A stretch of 64,000 bases of DNA from Batillaria attramentaria (GCA_018292915.2 JACVVK020000390.1:586001-650000), one strand, 5' to 3'. Numbered from the stretch's first letter, positions 1 through 11,820 are shown. Numbers and translations are program-made. The notes: a model not told the origin generated them from the sequence alone.

Positions 1-164
1 AACCAGACCTTTGGAGCAAGAGTAGTTCTCGTGTGACACCGACACCGCAAACCGCCCCCATGAACTTTAAGTGAAGGAGATGGTACACCATGGATAAAAG
101 ATCATCCGGTTATCACTGAAGAACGTAAAATCAACAGTGACTCAAAGAACTGCTTTGATAGGCC

Positions 165-790
165 AAAGAATACAAGTGCACAGGGCCTCAAAATGCCTTT
201 ATATTCCCTATTAGCCTCAGGCATCATAGTCACACCCAGAATGCTTCAATCTATCAATCTAGAAACAAAAATTACCACGCAAAGACCATTCAAGGGCACG
301 TACCTGACAGGAGTTGAACGCATTTGAATGTCTCCTTTCCGCTCAGGCCTCTCTGGGGTAATGCTAGTCTACTTTCTGTATAGGCCAGTGAGCCTCTCCA
401 ACCAAGCCACTCACGCCACCTTTGCCTTTCTTGTGCGCAAAAGGTCCCAGCTTCACTGTGGCAGCTTGCCTCCTCTTGCGACCCCCTGGCATGCACTTTG
501 CCCTACCAAAATAATAAGAAAATTCACAAAAAATCACGCTTTCTTGTGACAATTTACAAATCACTACAGACTAGCACACTCCCAAAACAGGGTCCTTCGA
601 ACAAATACAAAAAAAAGCACACTCCCAAAACAGGGTCCTTCGAACAAATACAAAAAAGCACACTCCCGAAACAGGGTCCTTCGAACAAATACAAAAAAAG
701 GACACTCCCGAAACAGGGTCCTTGGAACAAATACAAAAAAAGGACACTCCCGAAACAGGGTCCTTCGAACAAATACCAAACTTGACCCCA
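165..790 (-). repeat. Dispersed repeat R1, copy 1
   Basis: The reverse complement of this stretch aligns by eye over its whole length with 27556-28190. Shared landmarks on the complement are GGGGTCAAGTTTGG at one end, then GGGCAAGTGCATGCCAGG-like sequence, TTTTTGCGCACAAGA, CCTTGAATGGTCT, and GATGCCTGAGGCTAATAGGG near the other end. No coding capacity or terminal repeats were recognised, so the class is unknown. This copy differs from the other by carrying five tandem copies of a segment that the other has once. The first 165 bases of the window hold nothing I recognise. Confidence 0.7.
575..778. repeat. Tandem array, about 41-bp unit x5, inside R1
   Basis: Five units each contain CACTCCCRAAACAGGGTCCTT followed by CGAACAAATACAAAAAAA. 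The last three units share CCGAAACAGGG and the first two CCAAAACAGGG, so the array has begun to homogenise. The R1 copy at 27.6 kb has a single equivalent unit. The open frames across it are repeat translations and not a gene. Confidence 0.9.
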
Positions 791-799
791 CACTGGGTG

Positions 800-1110
800 C
801 GTGAGCGGTGGTCTAATGGGTAGCGCGTCGGATTTAGCCGCTGCTCTACTGAACGGCCGTCACCAGTGTCATGGCGATGAAGCGCGGGTTCGAGCCCAGG
901 TCGAGCTTGTGATTATGTGATACCGGTTTTTCCTGGCTACCGGGCTGCTCATCGTGGATTTCTCTCCGGGTAATCCGGCTTTCCTCCCCCCCCCCCCCCA
1001 AAAAAAAAAAAAAAAAATGTTTTAAAAATATAGGATAGGTATTGGGTGGCGCTGCACCGCGGCGACGCGCTTTCCCCGGGGGGAAGCAGCCCGAATTTCC
1101 CGAAAAGGGA
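800..1110 (+). mobile_element. tRNA-derived SINE with V-domain-like core
   Basis: A tRNA-like head has an A-box-like TGGTCTAATGGGTAGC and a B box GGTTCGAGCCC at about 889. It is followed by TTCTCTCCGGGTAATCCGGC, which resembles the conserved core of V-SINE superfamily elements. C- and A-homopolymers interrupt the body near 980-1018. The head is longer than a real tRNA between the two boxes and cannot fold as a functional tRNA. The tail continues through CGCGGCGACGCGCTTTCCC. Family assignment is from memory of motifs only. Confidence 0.65.
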
Positions 1111-1630
1111 TAATAAAAGTAGTAAAAAAACAACAACAACAACAACAAAAAAAAAAAAAAACAACAAAAAAAACCACTCAGTGTTCTTACGCCGCATCGA
1201 TTTTTGTTCCATTTGTGTCCAAGTTTTGCCGAGCGGGGGCTGTTGACATCCTTTCATCCACTTGTCACTGACATTCAGCTCAGCATAGTACTTGGACAAC
1301 AGTCACACATGACATTGCACGTGAGTTAAAGGCACTATTTCCATGTTTAATCGGCCTCAGAGAAGCCAACTGATGTTTTGGAAACAGTTTCGCTGGTGGG
1401 CGCGCTTGTAGTAGTCTCTTTCAATGGTTAGTAGAGCTCTGAATGGGAGACAGTGCCGTTTACAGGCTCTGCCAAACCGCAAAAAAAATCAAAAACTCTA
1501 ACACAGCGGTTGACTGTGTCGCAAGCCTCTCGACCAGCCCTCGTGTTATCCGCGTCAATTGTACCCTTCTCAGTGTTGGCTCAGCGCCAGCATTTGAGAT
1601 GCTGTCACTGTGCAGGTGCCTAAAATACCA

Positions 1631-1932
1631 AATAAAAAACCCAAACAAACCCAAAAACCAAAACAAACCATCAACAAACAAACAAACAAACAAACAAACA
1701 AACAAACAAACAAACAAACAAACAAACAAAACAAAACATAAAACTAAAAAACAAACAAACAAAAAACAAACAAACAAACAAAAAACAAACAATAACAAAA
1801 AACAAACCACAAAACAACAACAAACAACAACCCAAAAAACCCAACCCAACAGCAAAAACAAAAACAAAACAAAACAAAACAAAACAAAACAAAACAAAAC
1901 AAAACAAAACAAAACAAAACAAAACAAAACAC
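1631..1932. repeat. A/C-only low-complexity tract
   Basis: About 300 bases are almost free of G and T on the plus strand. The tract is made of AAAC, AAACA and AACAA blocks, including long (ACAA)n and (AAAAC)n runs. It produces apparent K/N/T/Q-rich and F/V/C-rich open frames that are artefacts. No function can be inferred. Confidence 0.95.
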
Positions 1933-1934
1933 CC

Positions 1935-2950
1935 CCTTCCCCTCCCAAAACAGACTGGAATCATATAATACAATTTTTTGAAGAGCTTCAAGAACAGTCA
2001 CGTCATTATGTCACGTTTATTGTGCACACGAGCGAGTTTCTTTGACTGCGCTGGCGGAAGTAAGGGCCGGCGTTAAATGGGACAGAGGAAACAACTCAGT
2101 CACGATCAGATCTGGCATGGTTTAATGCGCCAATCATTAAGCCGCCGTCAAGAAAATGTGTGCTAAGCATGACATTTCATGAAATCCAGACAGCCAGATA
2201 TCGCATTTCGAACTAAGATTTGCTGAATGTCTACGCAAACACGTTTTCCTGGAACACTGCATTTGCTCAGGCACGAAATTTATACAGAAAAAAAAAAAAA
2301 TCAGATGCATGCTGGGAACATGGAACTGTATTTCCATATGGAAAAGACGCGTGATTGTCATCCATTTTCAACGGAAGTGCCCCCACTGACGACAAACACG
2401 CATGCGCATATAGGTCGCCGGAAACAAGAGACCCCAATGTCTGGTGCTAACGATTCGTGGAAAGTCGACTTCCGGCGGCCATTTTGTGCATTTGTCGTCT
2501 GTTTGACGTGTGATTACCGGGAACAACGAGACAGAGCAAGCAACAGGAGAACCGTGATTATTTTACACGGCGAATAACCACGAGGCATTCATGTGTACAA
2601 AGCGTCTCGGAGCCGACCTTTCTATACGCCGGAGTATGAATTAACTGAGCTGGACTCGGCGGAGATCGAATAACAAGTGAAGGGTGCCTGGGTGCAAAAC
2701 CTGGCTCAATTCTCTTAGTCCAGGCACCTTTCGTTGGTCTCAAGCTTACCCAGAGTACATCCGTCTCTTCTGAGAAGTCAAGGGGTCAAGGGGTCAAGGG
2801 GTCAAGGGTTCAATCCCGACGATTCAATTCAGGTCGATGAAACCTTATTTTATCCCTTAAGGACAATTGCAATGGGCCAATGGACGGACACGAAACTGAC
2901 AATAAAATAAAATAACAGAAACTATCTTTCATATACATCACCTTACACAT
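1935..2950. other. Unique-looking intergenic DNA
   Basis: No gene was recognised. CTTCCGGCGGCCATTTTG near 2468 combines ETS-like and YY1-like motifs typical of CpG-rich promoters, but no linked exon is visible. A 9-bp GGGGTCAA-type repeat occurs four times near 2778-2808. Confidence 0.5.
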
Positions 2951-2953
2951 AAG

Positions 2954-3020
2954 AGTGAGTGGGTTTTTAGGGCTTAAAGCCACGCAAGCCACAAAGACTA
3001 ATTCGCGGCTGATTGCAACA
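2954..3020 (-). repeat. SINE-C repeat, partial
   Basis: The sequence matches the shared module TTTTTAGGGCTTAAAGCC, then GCAAGCCACAAAGACTAATT and CGCGGCTGA, that recurs at 6.46, 6.62, 27.77 and 35.24 kb. It starts with a short GAGTGG-type simple repeat, as the other copies do. Orientation is set by the complete copy at 27765, whose simple-repeat tail lies on the left. Confidence 0.65.
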
Positions 3021-3305
3021 CATAATATCATATCATATACATGCATAACATTATAGCTATCACAATACAACACAACCATAACTCAGGTTCAGATTAAAAC
3101 AACAACAACAACAACAACAAAGAAACAATAACAAAACAACAACAATGACAGAAAACTCCCCCCCCCCCCAAAAAAAAACCCCTACATTTAGACCCGATAG
3201 ATTTTTAATATTTATTTACATCTTGTTTTATTTTTTATGTTTTATAGGACCTGGCAGGAAGGGACTTTCATAAGCCGCGAATTAGTCTTTGTTGCTTGCG
3301 CGGCG

Positions 3306-3315
3306 TTAAGCCCTA

Positions 3316-3353
<38 letters not shown>

Positions 3354-3410
3354 ATAGCTTTTATAGAGCGCCGTTCTCCAACTTCAAGGACTCGCTGCGC
3401 GTTAAAGCAA

Positions 3411-3493
<83 letters not shown>

Positions 3494-3682
3494 ATTTACA
3501 TCCCCTCAGCATACATACAATTGGCAGTGCAACGAACTCATGATGCACACAGGCAGACTTAACAGAGGTTTAGCTATCGAAGGCTTGGCGGAAGAGGTAG
3601 GTCTTCAGATGCGATTTAAACAGAGGCAGTGAGGTCTGAAGGCGGAGTTCGATTGGCAAGGAGTTCCAGACAGTGGGGGCTA
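3306..3682 (-). pseudogene. LINE 3' end (RT C-terminus plus tail), 5' truncated
   Basis: The minus strand encodes APTVWNSLPIELRLQ, then LFKSHLKTYLFRQAFDS and a stop at 3570-3572. This is the classic C-terminal end of CR1/L2/Jockey-type non-LTR reverse transcriptase ORFs. A 3' tail runs down to GCGCTCTATAAAAGC and then an (ATT)n terminus at 3320-3350. A long (CA)n tract at 3414-3490 lies in the tail. The copy is a dead-on-arrival fragment with no catalytic domain. A sister copy lies at 22409-22840 on the other strand and matches in protein and tail layout. The piece 3268-3322 next to it is an inverted SINE-C fragment. Confidence 0.8.
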
Positions 3683-3715
3683 AATAACTAACTAACTAAC
3701 CCCCAAAACCCTATG

Positions 3716-4018
<303 letters not shown>

Positions 4019-4424
4019 AATCTGTACATGCTTTTTCACAGTGCGACCGTTTTTGAAATCACCTTCGATTCGATTCGATGTCAGTCATCTAAACACTCGC
4101 CCTGGGCTTCTGGAGTGGACAGCTCTTAAGCCGAGTTTAATTGTCTCAATGAAAAAAATGGCGAGAAACCATGAGAACATCCCTCCTGAATCCGCCCCCC
4201 CCCTCCCCATCCTCACCCTTTTCACCCCTTGCTCTCTATGTTCTTCAAGAGTGCTTGAATTTAACTGTGGCCTGCACTGTTCATCCAACTGAGATTGTCA
4301 AAAGGATTTTTTTTTTAACATTTGAAAGGGAAGTGCCATTTCGAAATCGCATTAGCCTTGAAAAAACAAACAAAATTTTTTGCAGCCTTTGAAACTTAGT
4401 TTTAGGCCCAAAAAAAAAAGGCCT

Positions 4425-4651
4425 TTCGACTTTTCCCTAGAGCATATCGGCAGCTAACAATGCATTTTATTGATACGTAGATAAACACCTGCAACAGGTG
4501 GTACTTGAACATCACACTCAAGTTTAAAAAAAAAATCAAAATAAAAAAAACAAACTTTTTATTTGAAGTGAAGCCCCGGCCCTTAACTAAAAAAAAACAA
4601 CAACAAAACTCTGCTCTTAACAGAATGTTTTGGTGAGAAAAACATCAACAT

Positions 4652-4734
<83 letters not shown>

Positions 4735-5100
4735 TTTTCGACTTTTCCCGAGAGCATCCCATGAGCAAACAATGAATACATGCGTAAACAATTGCAAGTG
4801 GTATTTGAAAATCATACCCAAGTTAAAAAGAAAAACAACTTTTTATCGGGAATGAAGCCCCAGCCCCTAATAAAAATAATTAAAACTTTGCCTTTAAAAC
4901 TTTGTTTTGGCGAGAACTTAAAACAAAACAAAACTAAACTGAAAACTTCTCGACTTTTTGTTCCTAATGCATCTGGTGAGCAAACAATAAATACATGCGC
5001 AAAAAATTGCAAGTTGTACTTGAAAATAATACCCAACTTAAAAAAAAAACACACACAAAAAAAACACGCCTTGAATAAAGCCCCTGCCTTTGAAAAAAAA
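4425..5100. repeat. Degenerate tandem repeat, about 200-290 bp, three copies
   Basis: Three successive copies begin TTCGACTTTTCCC or CTCGACTTTTTG and continue with AGCAAACAATRAATACATGCG. Each then has CAAGTGGTAYTTGAAAATCA and a degraded AAGCCCC.GCCC segment near its end. They start near 4427, 4735 and 4953. A (GA)n tract at 4658-4732 separates copies one and two. No function is apparent. Confidence 0.75.
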
Positions 5101-5514
5101 AATAAAAAAAATGGACGCGTTCTGCAAACAAACAACCTCTTCAGTTTCCTGTGCCAGCAAATCCAGTTGCAATTTCATGAAAGCCTTGTTTGGCTCGACG
5201 AATCCTGAAGTGAACAAACCCCTCTGTCTATACACACTGTGCGGTGATCATCCACGCATGACTGAACTTATCTGCTCAAGCTCTGGTCATGCGGAAATCC
5301 GCGCTGTTTGTCGTTGGTTTTTTCCCAGTTGGTTGGGATCATTCCTGCCTGAAGGTATGACCTCATGACGCAAACGCCAACGAGCAAACGAAGAAAAACG
5401 ACTGAGAGGGCCGGAGAAAACAAAACAAGCTCCAGATAAAAAAGGGGGTCAGTTACGAGACATGTTGAAGTCAATCAAAGAGCTCGGCGGGTAAAGTCGT
5501 GTGTCTTGAAAGGA
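5101..5514. other. Intergenic, nothing recognised
   Basis: Mixed-composition sequence with no recognisable coding region, repeat or RNA. Confidence 0.5.
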
Positions 5515-5977
<463 letters not shown>

Positions 5978-6407
5978 AATGACAATGATAATGACAATGT
6001 TTTACAGACACCAGAAGCAGACGCATGCCCGTCTCACTTGTCTGGTTTCCAAGGAGCTGACTTCCCTTTTCTAGTGTCTTCCACCAAAAAATGTGACGTC
6101 AGGAGTAGAATTTCTCAACAGCATTACGCAGCCATGGTTGGGGGGGGGGGGGAGAGGGGGGGGGAGAGAGAGAGAGAGAGAGAATCAATGAATAAAAAAA
6201 CCCTTTATTTTACAACGGCAGAGGCAGTTGACGTCACTAAGGTAGTCATTTCTCATACCTGCCGTTGCTAAAAACTACTATCAACTAAGTAATAAGAAGG
6301 AATAAAACAAGAAAAAACAAACAAACAGACGCACAAAAACAACAACAAAAAACAAACAACGAGCAGATGTTGGAAACACACGCACACACATGCACACAAT
6401 GCCTACT

Positions 6408-6410
<3 letters not shown>

Positions 6411-6467
<57 letters not shown>

Positions 6468-6568
6468 GGCTTAAAGCCGCGCAAGCCACAAAGACTAATT
6501 CGCGGCTGAGTGTGCCTGCACTACATGTTAAAAAAAACCAAAAATGTAACTTTGGACAAAGGATGCCT

Positions 6569-6623
<55 letters not shown>

Positions 6624-6748
6624 AGGGCTTAGAGCCGCGCTAGCCACAAAGACTAACTCGCGGCTGAGTGTGCCTGCACTACATGAAAACACAAAACAAA
6701 AATAAAACATTGGGCATAGGATGTAAACTGGTCTACGGGCCGGTATAA

Positions 6749-6799
<51 letters not shown>

Positions 6800-6800
6800 T
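6411..6800 (-). repeat. Two SINE-C copies in tandem with (GA)n tracts
   Basis: Copies at about 6461-6560 and 6621-6750 share the module GGGCTTARAGCCGCGC, GCCACAAAGACTAA, TCGCGGCTGAGTGTGCCTGC and ACTACATG, then an A-rich linker. The second keeps the far end CTGGTCTACGGGCC. (GA)n tracts sit at 6411-6460, 6570-6620 and 6752-6798. The simple-repeat side of the element is therefore a GA tract in both copies, where the 27.8-kb copy has (GAGT)n. Confidence 0.75.
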
Positions 6801-6984
6801 AACCACATATTTTGCCGTCTCGAGGCACGAAAGATTCCGTGATCCAAACTAATATGAAAGCAAGCGAAGATGTGTACAAGTTCAAAGCTGTCTCTGCTCT
6901 GCGCCCTCGCTTCGTTCCCGGGTATTTTCTGCTAATGTCTCGCCTCATCCCACTTCTTCGTCCATTTCTTTGAATTATCTCCCC

Positions 6985-7210
6985 ATGTTTGTGTCAGACC
7001 GGAAGTGCGTCCGTCGCAGTTTTTGTGGCCCACACGCGAGATGGCGGATCTCGCAACGACCATTTACGGTCGTGCACGAACATCAGGGGCTCTTTAAGAA
7101 CTGGTGCGAACAGGCCGAGGAGGAAGTGTAACCATAAACACAGGAAGCCACTAAGAGCTGGACAGTGCTCCGTGAAGCCATTTTGGCGACGCGAACGTGT
7201 GTTACGGTGA
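6985..7210 (+). promoter_or_regulatory. Possible CpG-rich promoter and non-coding first exon
   Basis: The stretch is rich in CpG. It contains ACCGGAAGTG (ETS-like), a CGAGATGGCGG YY1-like site with an ATG that opens only a short frame (MADLATTIYGRARTSGAL then stop), and GAAGCCATTTTGGCG. It ends in TTACG followed by a consensus donor GTGAGT near 7206. This combination is typical of housekeeping first exons. No downstream coding exon on the plus strand is recognisable, so the call is tentative. Confidence 0.3.
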
Positions 7211-7425
7211 GTGGGACATGGTAATGTTTCACAACGGGGCGAAGTTCGCATTTAGCCTTCGACAGATTCGATGAATCAGGCTTGTCTCGCTACGGCCAAT
7301 AGGTGTAATTGTGTCTTTTAGTTTAGTTACTAACGTAAGGGAAATTCCGGCCCGCTCCGACCCGGGGGGAAACCTGCCGCCATTCGTACAGCGAAACACA
7401 CGAACTCTGTCTGGTTTTGATAAAG

Positions 7426-7553
7426 GGGTGGGGTGGGTGTTTGAGAGTTTAACGTCCTTTTTCCACCACGTACGAGTGATATCAAAGACGGGGCAACGAG
7501 GAAAAGGCCAGCACAATGTTTTGGCACCAGTCGGGATTCGAACTTATGACCCG
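7426..7553 (-). mobile_element. SINE1, head-truncated
   Basis: On the plus strand this reads GGTGGGTGTTTGAGAGTTTA, ACGTCC, GATATCAAAGACGGGGCAAC, then CAGTCGGGATTCGAACTTAT (a B-box complement), and stops before the A box. It abuts the next copy directly. Head-to-tail pairing of two SINE1 copies suggests insertion of one into the other. Confidence 0.85.
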
Positions 7554-7738
7554 GGGTGGGGTGGGGTGGGTGGGTGTTTGGGAGTTTAACGTCCTTTTCC
7601 ACCACGTATGGGCGATATCAAAGACAGGACAACGAGAAAAAAAAGGCGAGCACAAATTTTTGGCCCCAGCCAGGATTCGAACTCACGACCGAGCGGCATT
7701 GCGTCCAACGCTCTACCATTCGGCTATCCCGGTTCCCA
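7554..7738 (-). mobile_element. SINE1, near full length
   Basis: On the complement the tRNA-like head GGGATAGCCGAATGGTAGAG (A box) is followed by the B box GAGTTCGAATCC. Then come the body GTTGTCCTGTCTTTGATATC and the tail GGTGGAAAAGGACGTTAAAC. A run of eight A lies in the body. The head is not a functional tRNA because the anticodon arm no longer pairs. Confidence 0.9.
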
Positions 7739-8339
7739 ATTTTGGGTTTCTACCCCCGGGGAAAATCGCGTCGCCATTTTATTTGTACAGCACCACCGAC
7801 TGCTCACTTTTTGTATGCATGGCGTCACGCGCAACGTGTCAGTTTGACTGACGTCATTTTAAACCCTACGTCACACAGCTCGCTCCGACCGCTGTGACAT
7901 CACTACCGTCTGAGATGAGACGCGCGATCGGCGCGTGCAGTTTGGCGCTACGTATCAGATTTTCGAGCGTACAGGCGCATGAACAAGTGTAAATGTTTAA
8001 AAAAAATAAATTGTAAGTCCAGCAATTTTGGAATTTAACCTGAGCAGTAGGCGCAGCCTCCCATATTTCAAACCCACCTCCTCCATCCCGGCAGATAAAC
8101 ACCGCCTGCAAAAAGGGCCACGTTCGCGACTTGTAGTTCCGCTTGACTGGTCTGCTTCAAAGAGACAAACGAGCGGCGTCGAGCTGAATGATCACCAGAA
8201 CGCGATCCGTTTCCACGCTAATGAGACATGGAGGACGGGGATGAGTAGACATAACGACAGGCTGTTCTTCCAGTATTGATCTTTCATGTCTTCGGTCTTT
8301 TGATTCGATTTCAGTTGAAGGAGCTCGCTTGGGCAGTTC

Positions 8340-10030
8340 TTTCCGGGAGTTCAGAAGCGCGTGGATGATTGCCAGTGACAGTGGCTTTGTCATCACACAG
8401 TCTTTTCCTCAGACGGAGTTCACAGGCATTAATTTGGCTGGAAGTGTCAGCTGCTTTGTCAGCGTGCCGTACTCTCGTCATCAGGCAAGAGTTACTGGCG
8501 TTTGTATCGCAGAAAGTGACAGTGGCTTTGTCATCATACAGTACTTTTGTCATCAGTCAGAGAAAATATTTTGTATGATGGAAAGTAACAGTGGCTTTGT
8601 TATTATGCAGGTAGAGTTTACTGGCATTTGTATGGCAGAAAGTGACAGTGGCTTTGTGGTCATACAGTACTTCTTTCATCAGCCGGAGGTCATAGAAATT
8701 ATTTTGCATGATGGAAAGTAACAATGGCTTTGTCATCATCCAGTACTTTCGTCATCAGCCGGAGGTCAGAGGAATTATTTTCGTATGATTGAAAATTACA
8801 GTGGCTTCGTCATTATGCAGGCAGAGTTTACTGGCATTTGTATGGCATAAAGTGACAGTGGCTTTGTCATCATACAGTACTTTTGTTATCAGCCGGAGGT
8901 CAGAGGAATTATTTTGTATGATTGAAAGTAACAGTGGCTTCGTCATTATGCAGGCAGAGTTTACTGGCATTTGTATGGCATAAAGTGACAGTGGCTTTGT
9001 CATCATCTTTCATCAGCTGGAGGTCAGAGGAATTATTTTGTATGATCGAAAGTAACAGTGGCTTTGCCATCATGCAGGTAGACTTTACTGGCAGTGACAG
9101 TGGCTTTGTCATCATGCAAGCAGTGTTTACTAGCATTTGTATGTCAGAAAGTGACAGTGGCTTTGTCATTATGCAGGCATTTACTGGGCATTTGTACGTC
9201 AGAAAGTGACATTAATTTTACTTTGTCATCATGCAGGCAGAGTTTACTGGCATTTGTATGGCCAAAAGTAACAGTGGCTTTGTCACTATGCCACAGACAA
9301 AGACCACATTAAACATTAGTATGGTTTAAAATGACAGTGGCTTTATCATCTTGCACTATGCATGTCATCAGGCAGAGTTCACAAGCATTTGTATGACTGA
9401 AAGTTACAGTGACTTTGTCATTTTGCAGTCCTTTCCTCAGACAGTTCACAGTTGTACGGCTGAAGTAACAGTGGCTTTGTCATCGTCACTGCAGAACTCT
9501 TGTACCCAGGCAGTGTTCAATGGCGTTAATTTTGATTGGCTGAAAATGCCATCGTGCGGTACTTCTAGGGTGGGTGTTTGGGGGTTTAACGTCCTTTTCC
9601 ACCACATAGGGTGATATCAAATACGGGGCAACGATGAAAAAGCCAGCACAAATATTTGGCCCAAGCCGGGATCGAACTCACGACCCGAGCATTAGAAGTC
9701 CAACGCTCTACCATTCGACCACCCCGGCTCCCCACGGTACTTCTAATGTCTTTGCTTCTAGTCACAAGTATTGTTTAGTATGATTGAAAAAGCCAGTGTC
9801 TCTGTGGTCATTCACTCTTGCAGAAAGGGGAGGTGGGAAAGGCGACGTGGGGGAGGGGGAGGGGGTCGGGGGGGGGGGGGGGGGGCGGAGGTTAGGAGAG
9901 GTGGGGAGGGGGGTGGGGGGTGGGGGCAAAAAGTTAACTAGTGAAAGTGACAGTGGCTTGGTCCTGATGCAGTCTCACGCAGCCACAGTGCACAAGCACG
10001 TATATGGTTGCAAGTAACAGTGCCTCTGTC
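8340..10030. repeat. Minisatellite array, GTGACAGTGGCTTTGTCATC core
   Basis: At least fifteen partial units share a core of GTRACAGTGGCTTTGTCATC. They alternate with TACTTTCGTCATCAGCCGGA, GGTCAGAGGAATTATTTT, GTATGATTGAAAGTAACAG and GCAGAGTTTACTGGCATTTG segments. A higher-order unit of about 120-130 bp is clearest between 8640 and 9060. Units decay outward on both sides. The array is split by a SINE1 at 9568-9734 and by a G-rich block at 9845-9935. Open frames across it are periodic and not supported as genes. Confidence 0.9.
9568..9734 (-). mobile_element. SINE1 with perfect 11-bp target duplication
   Basis: The element is complete, from the GGTGGGTGTTTGGGGGTTTA side to the tRNA-like head complement GACCACCCCGGCTCCCC. 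CGGTACTTCTA occurs at both 9557-9567 and 9735-9745, a perfect 11-bp duplication that proves retroposition into the minisatellite. The 167-bp length is a good reference for the family. The loop CTTCTAA in the head suggests descent from a tRNA-Arg(UCU), which is inference. Confidence 0.95.
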
Positions 10031-10853
10031 ATCAAGAATTCTCGCTGAGGCATGTGCACGATTGCAGTTTCGGCAGGGCGCCGAAAGTTTGTGCTGACTT
10101 TTCCGCGTTGCCCCCTCTTTGATCAGTCGTACAGTAGCAGGATAGAGAACTGAACTCGCGTGAACAGTAGCCTGAGGTCTACCATTGACTTGTTGTAATT
10201 ACGGACAGACTACGCATAATCTGGCATATTCTGATACATTGGCAAGATACATGCGTGTAGCCGTGCATCAGTACTTAAGTCTGACCCGCTGGCAATCGGC
10301 AATGCAAAAAGAAAGGTAAAAGCTCTAGAGTAATCTCCCTTGAAACTTGCAATGGAGTCACGGCCCTTGAAAAGCAGACGATTTCTGCTGGTCTGCTCAG
10401 TCACCGGATGTTTCTATCATGATAGTAGTCACAGAACGTACACGAGATTTACCGTCACTGAGAACTGTAAAAAAAAAGAAAAAAAAAAAGAAGACAATAC
10501 TCACCCTTCGCCAGTCAAGTCAGTGGTCGTCTGCAAGCTCCTCTTCACGTGAGTTCGGTTTTCAGTATTGCTGCTGCAGATTTTCGGGGCTGGCGCCCAT
10601 TTTGTCCGTGAAATATCGAGCTCACCCGTTTGTCTATCTGTCTGTCCCCTTTTGTGACCTGTGCAGCTCTGACCAACTTTACCATTCGCATAAAATTATG
10701 TCCGCTACGCTGACCGTACTCGCTGGAAATCGTGGGTAGAGGCTTCGTGGGGCCCTCTACGGGATATTTTCTGTGGGCGGCTACGCCACGTGCCGCTTTT
10801 TTTTTTTTTTTTTTTTTTAAACATGCACTGCACGTGTTAATACAATGAACTGG
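10031..10853. other. Intergenic, nothing recognised
   Basis: No coding or RNA gene was recognised. A poly-A-rich patch lies at 10459-10495 and a 20-base poly-T near 10799-10818. Confidence 0.5.
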
Positions 10854-11028
10854 GTGGGTGGGCGGGTGGGTGTTTGGGAGTTTAACGTCCTTTTCCACCA
10901 CATACGGGTGATATCAAAGACGGACGGGGCAACGATGAAAAATCCAGCACAAATATTTAGCCCCGGCCGGGATTCGAACCGGCTCATGAGCCGAGCATTG
11001 GAAGTTCAACGTTCTACCCCGGATCCCC
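10854..11028 (-). mobile_element. SINE1 with perfect 12-bp target duplication
   Basis: ACAATGAACTGG is found at 10842-10853 and again at 11029-11040. Between them is a SINE1 whose head carries an extra GGCTCATGAGCC palindromic segment next to the B box and a deletion near the A box. Confidence 0.95.
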
Positions 11029-11152
11029 ACAATGAACTGGACCTTTGATGTTAACCATACAATGTTCAGAACAACAACATACCCACGAATCATTACATAT
11101 TACACGTACAATCATTCTGTTTCTGTCTCTCATTCTCTGTCTCCCTCGGTTT

Positions 11153-11292
11153 CACAATGCTCGGGTCATGGGTTCGATTCCCGGCTGGGGCCAAATATTT
11201 GTGCTGGCTTTTTCATCGTTGCCCCGTCTTTGATATCACCCGTATGTGGTGGAATAGGACGTTAAACCCCCAAACACTCACCCACCCACCCA
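11153..11292 (+). mobile_element. SINE1, 5' truncated
   Basis: The copy starts inside the anticodon arm (AATGCTCGGGTCATGG). It has the B box GGTTCGATTCC, the body ATCGTTGCCCCGTCTTTGAT and the tail GGACGTTAAACCCCCAAACA, then CACCC repeats that pass into a (CA)n tract. The orientation is opposite to most neighbours. Confidence 0.9.
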
Positions 11293-11303
11293 CCTCACCA
11301 TCC

Positions 11304-11358
<55 letters not shown>

Positions 11359-11359
<1 letters not shown>

Positions 11360-11727
11360 AGTGATGTTGCCAGGATTTTTTTCTTCGGCGATTTAGCCGA
11401 AACAGCTATGAAAGTTTCGGCTTTTTACAGAAAGTTTCGGCTCTCTCTGCCGAAGCTGTTTCACAAGTTTTTCGACTAGATTCCCTACTGTTACGTGCTC
11501 CCTCCACCTCCATGAATTAAAGATGTTCTCTAGATACAGATCCTCACCGAAAGTTGCGTTTTCTTGGAAATTAGTCCAGGCAGCACAGGAATCACGTAGA
11601 AACGAGCCGATTCACTTGTGAAAACTTCGGCTCGACCAGCCGACATGACAGATTATCGGCTTTTTCCAAAAAAAAAAAATCAAAAAAAAATCGGCTTTTA
11701 GCCGAGATCCGACCCCAAACGACATCC

Positions 11728-11730
<3 letters not shown>
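11359..11730. mobile_element. hAT-like MITE, copy 1
   Basis: The ends are CAGTGATGTTGCCAGG and, inverted, CAGGGATGTCGTTTGG, so both begin CAGNGATGTYG as in hAT-type non-autonomous elements. The interior has several copies of TTCGGCTTTT and AGCCGA that can fold back. A second copy lies at 51835-52318. This one sits exactly between two halves of a (CA)n tract, so the expected 8-bp target duplication cannot be read unambiguously. No transposase is encoded. Confidence 0.7.
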
Positions 11731-11786
<56 letters not shown>

Positions 11787-11820
11787 GAATAACGTCCCAA
11801 GCAAAAGTTTATTGTTCGTT
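11731..11820 (-). terminator. Candidate poly(A) signal with GT-rich downstream tract
   Basis: On the minus strand AATAAA lies at 11814-11809. Roughly 20 bases later comes TTATTCTGTCTGTG and a long (GT)n (11731-11782), the arrangement expected of a polyadenylation site. The nearest minus-strand gene is the receptor whose stop is at 20419, which would mean a 3' UTR of about 8.6 kb. The link is inference. Confidence 0.3.

Noticed and set aside
2778..2810. Telomere- or satellite-like GGGGTCAA repeat
   Set aside because: Only four units, and the motif is not the animal telomere repeat.
8329..9312. Repeat protein encoded by the minisatellite (SDSGFVIMQ periodic frames)
   Set aside because: Frames shift between units, stops are frequent and unit length varies, so selection for coding is not evident.
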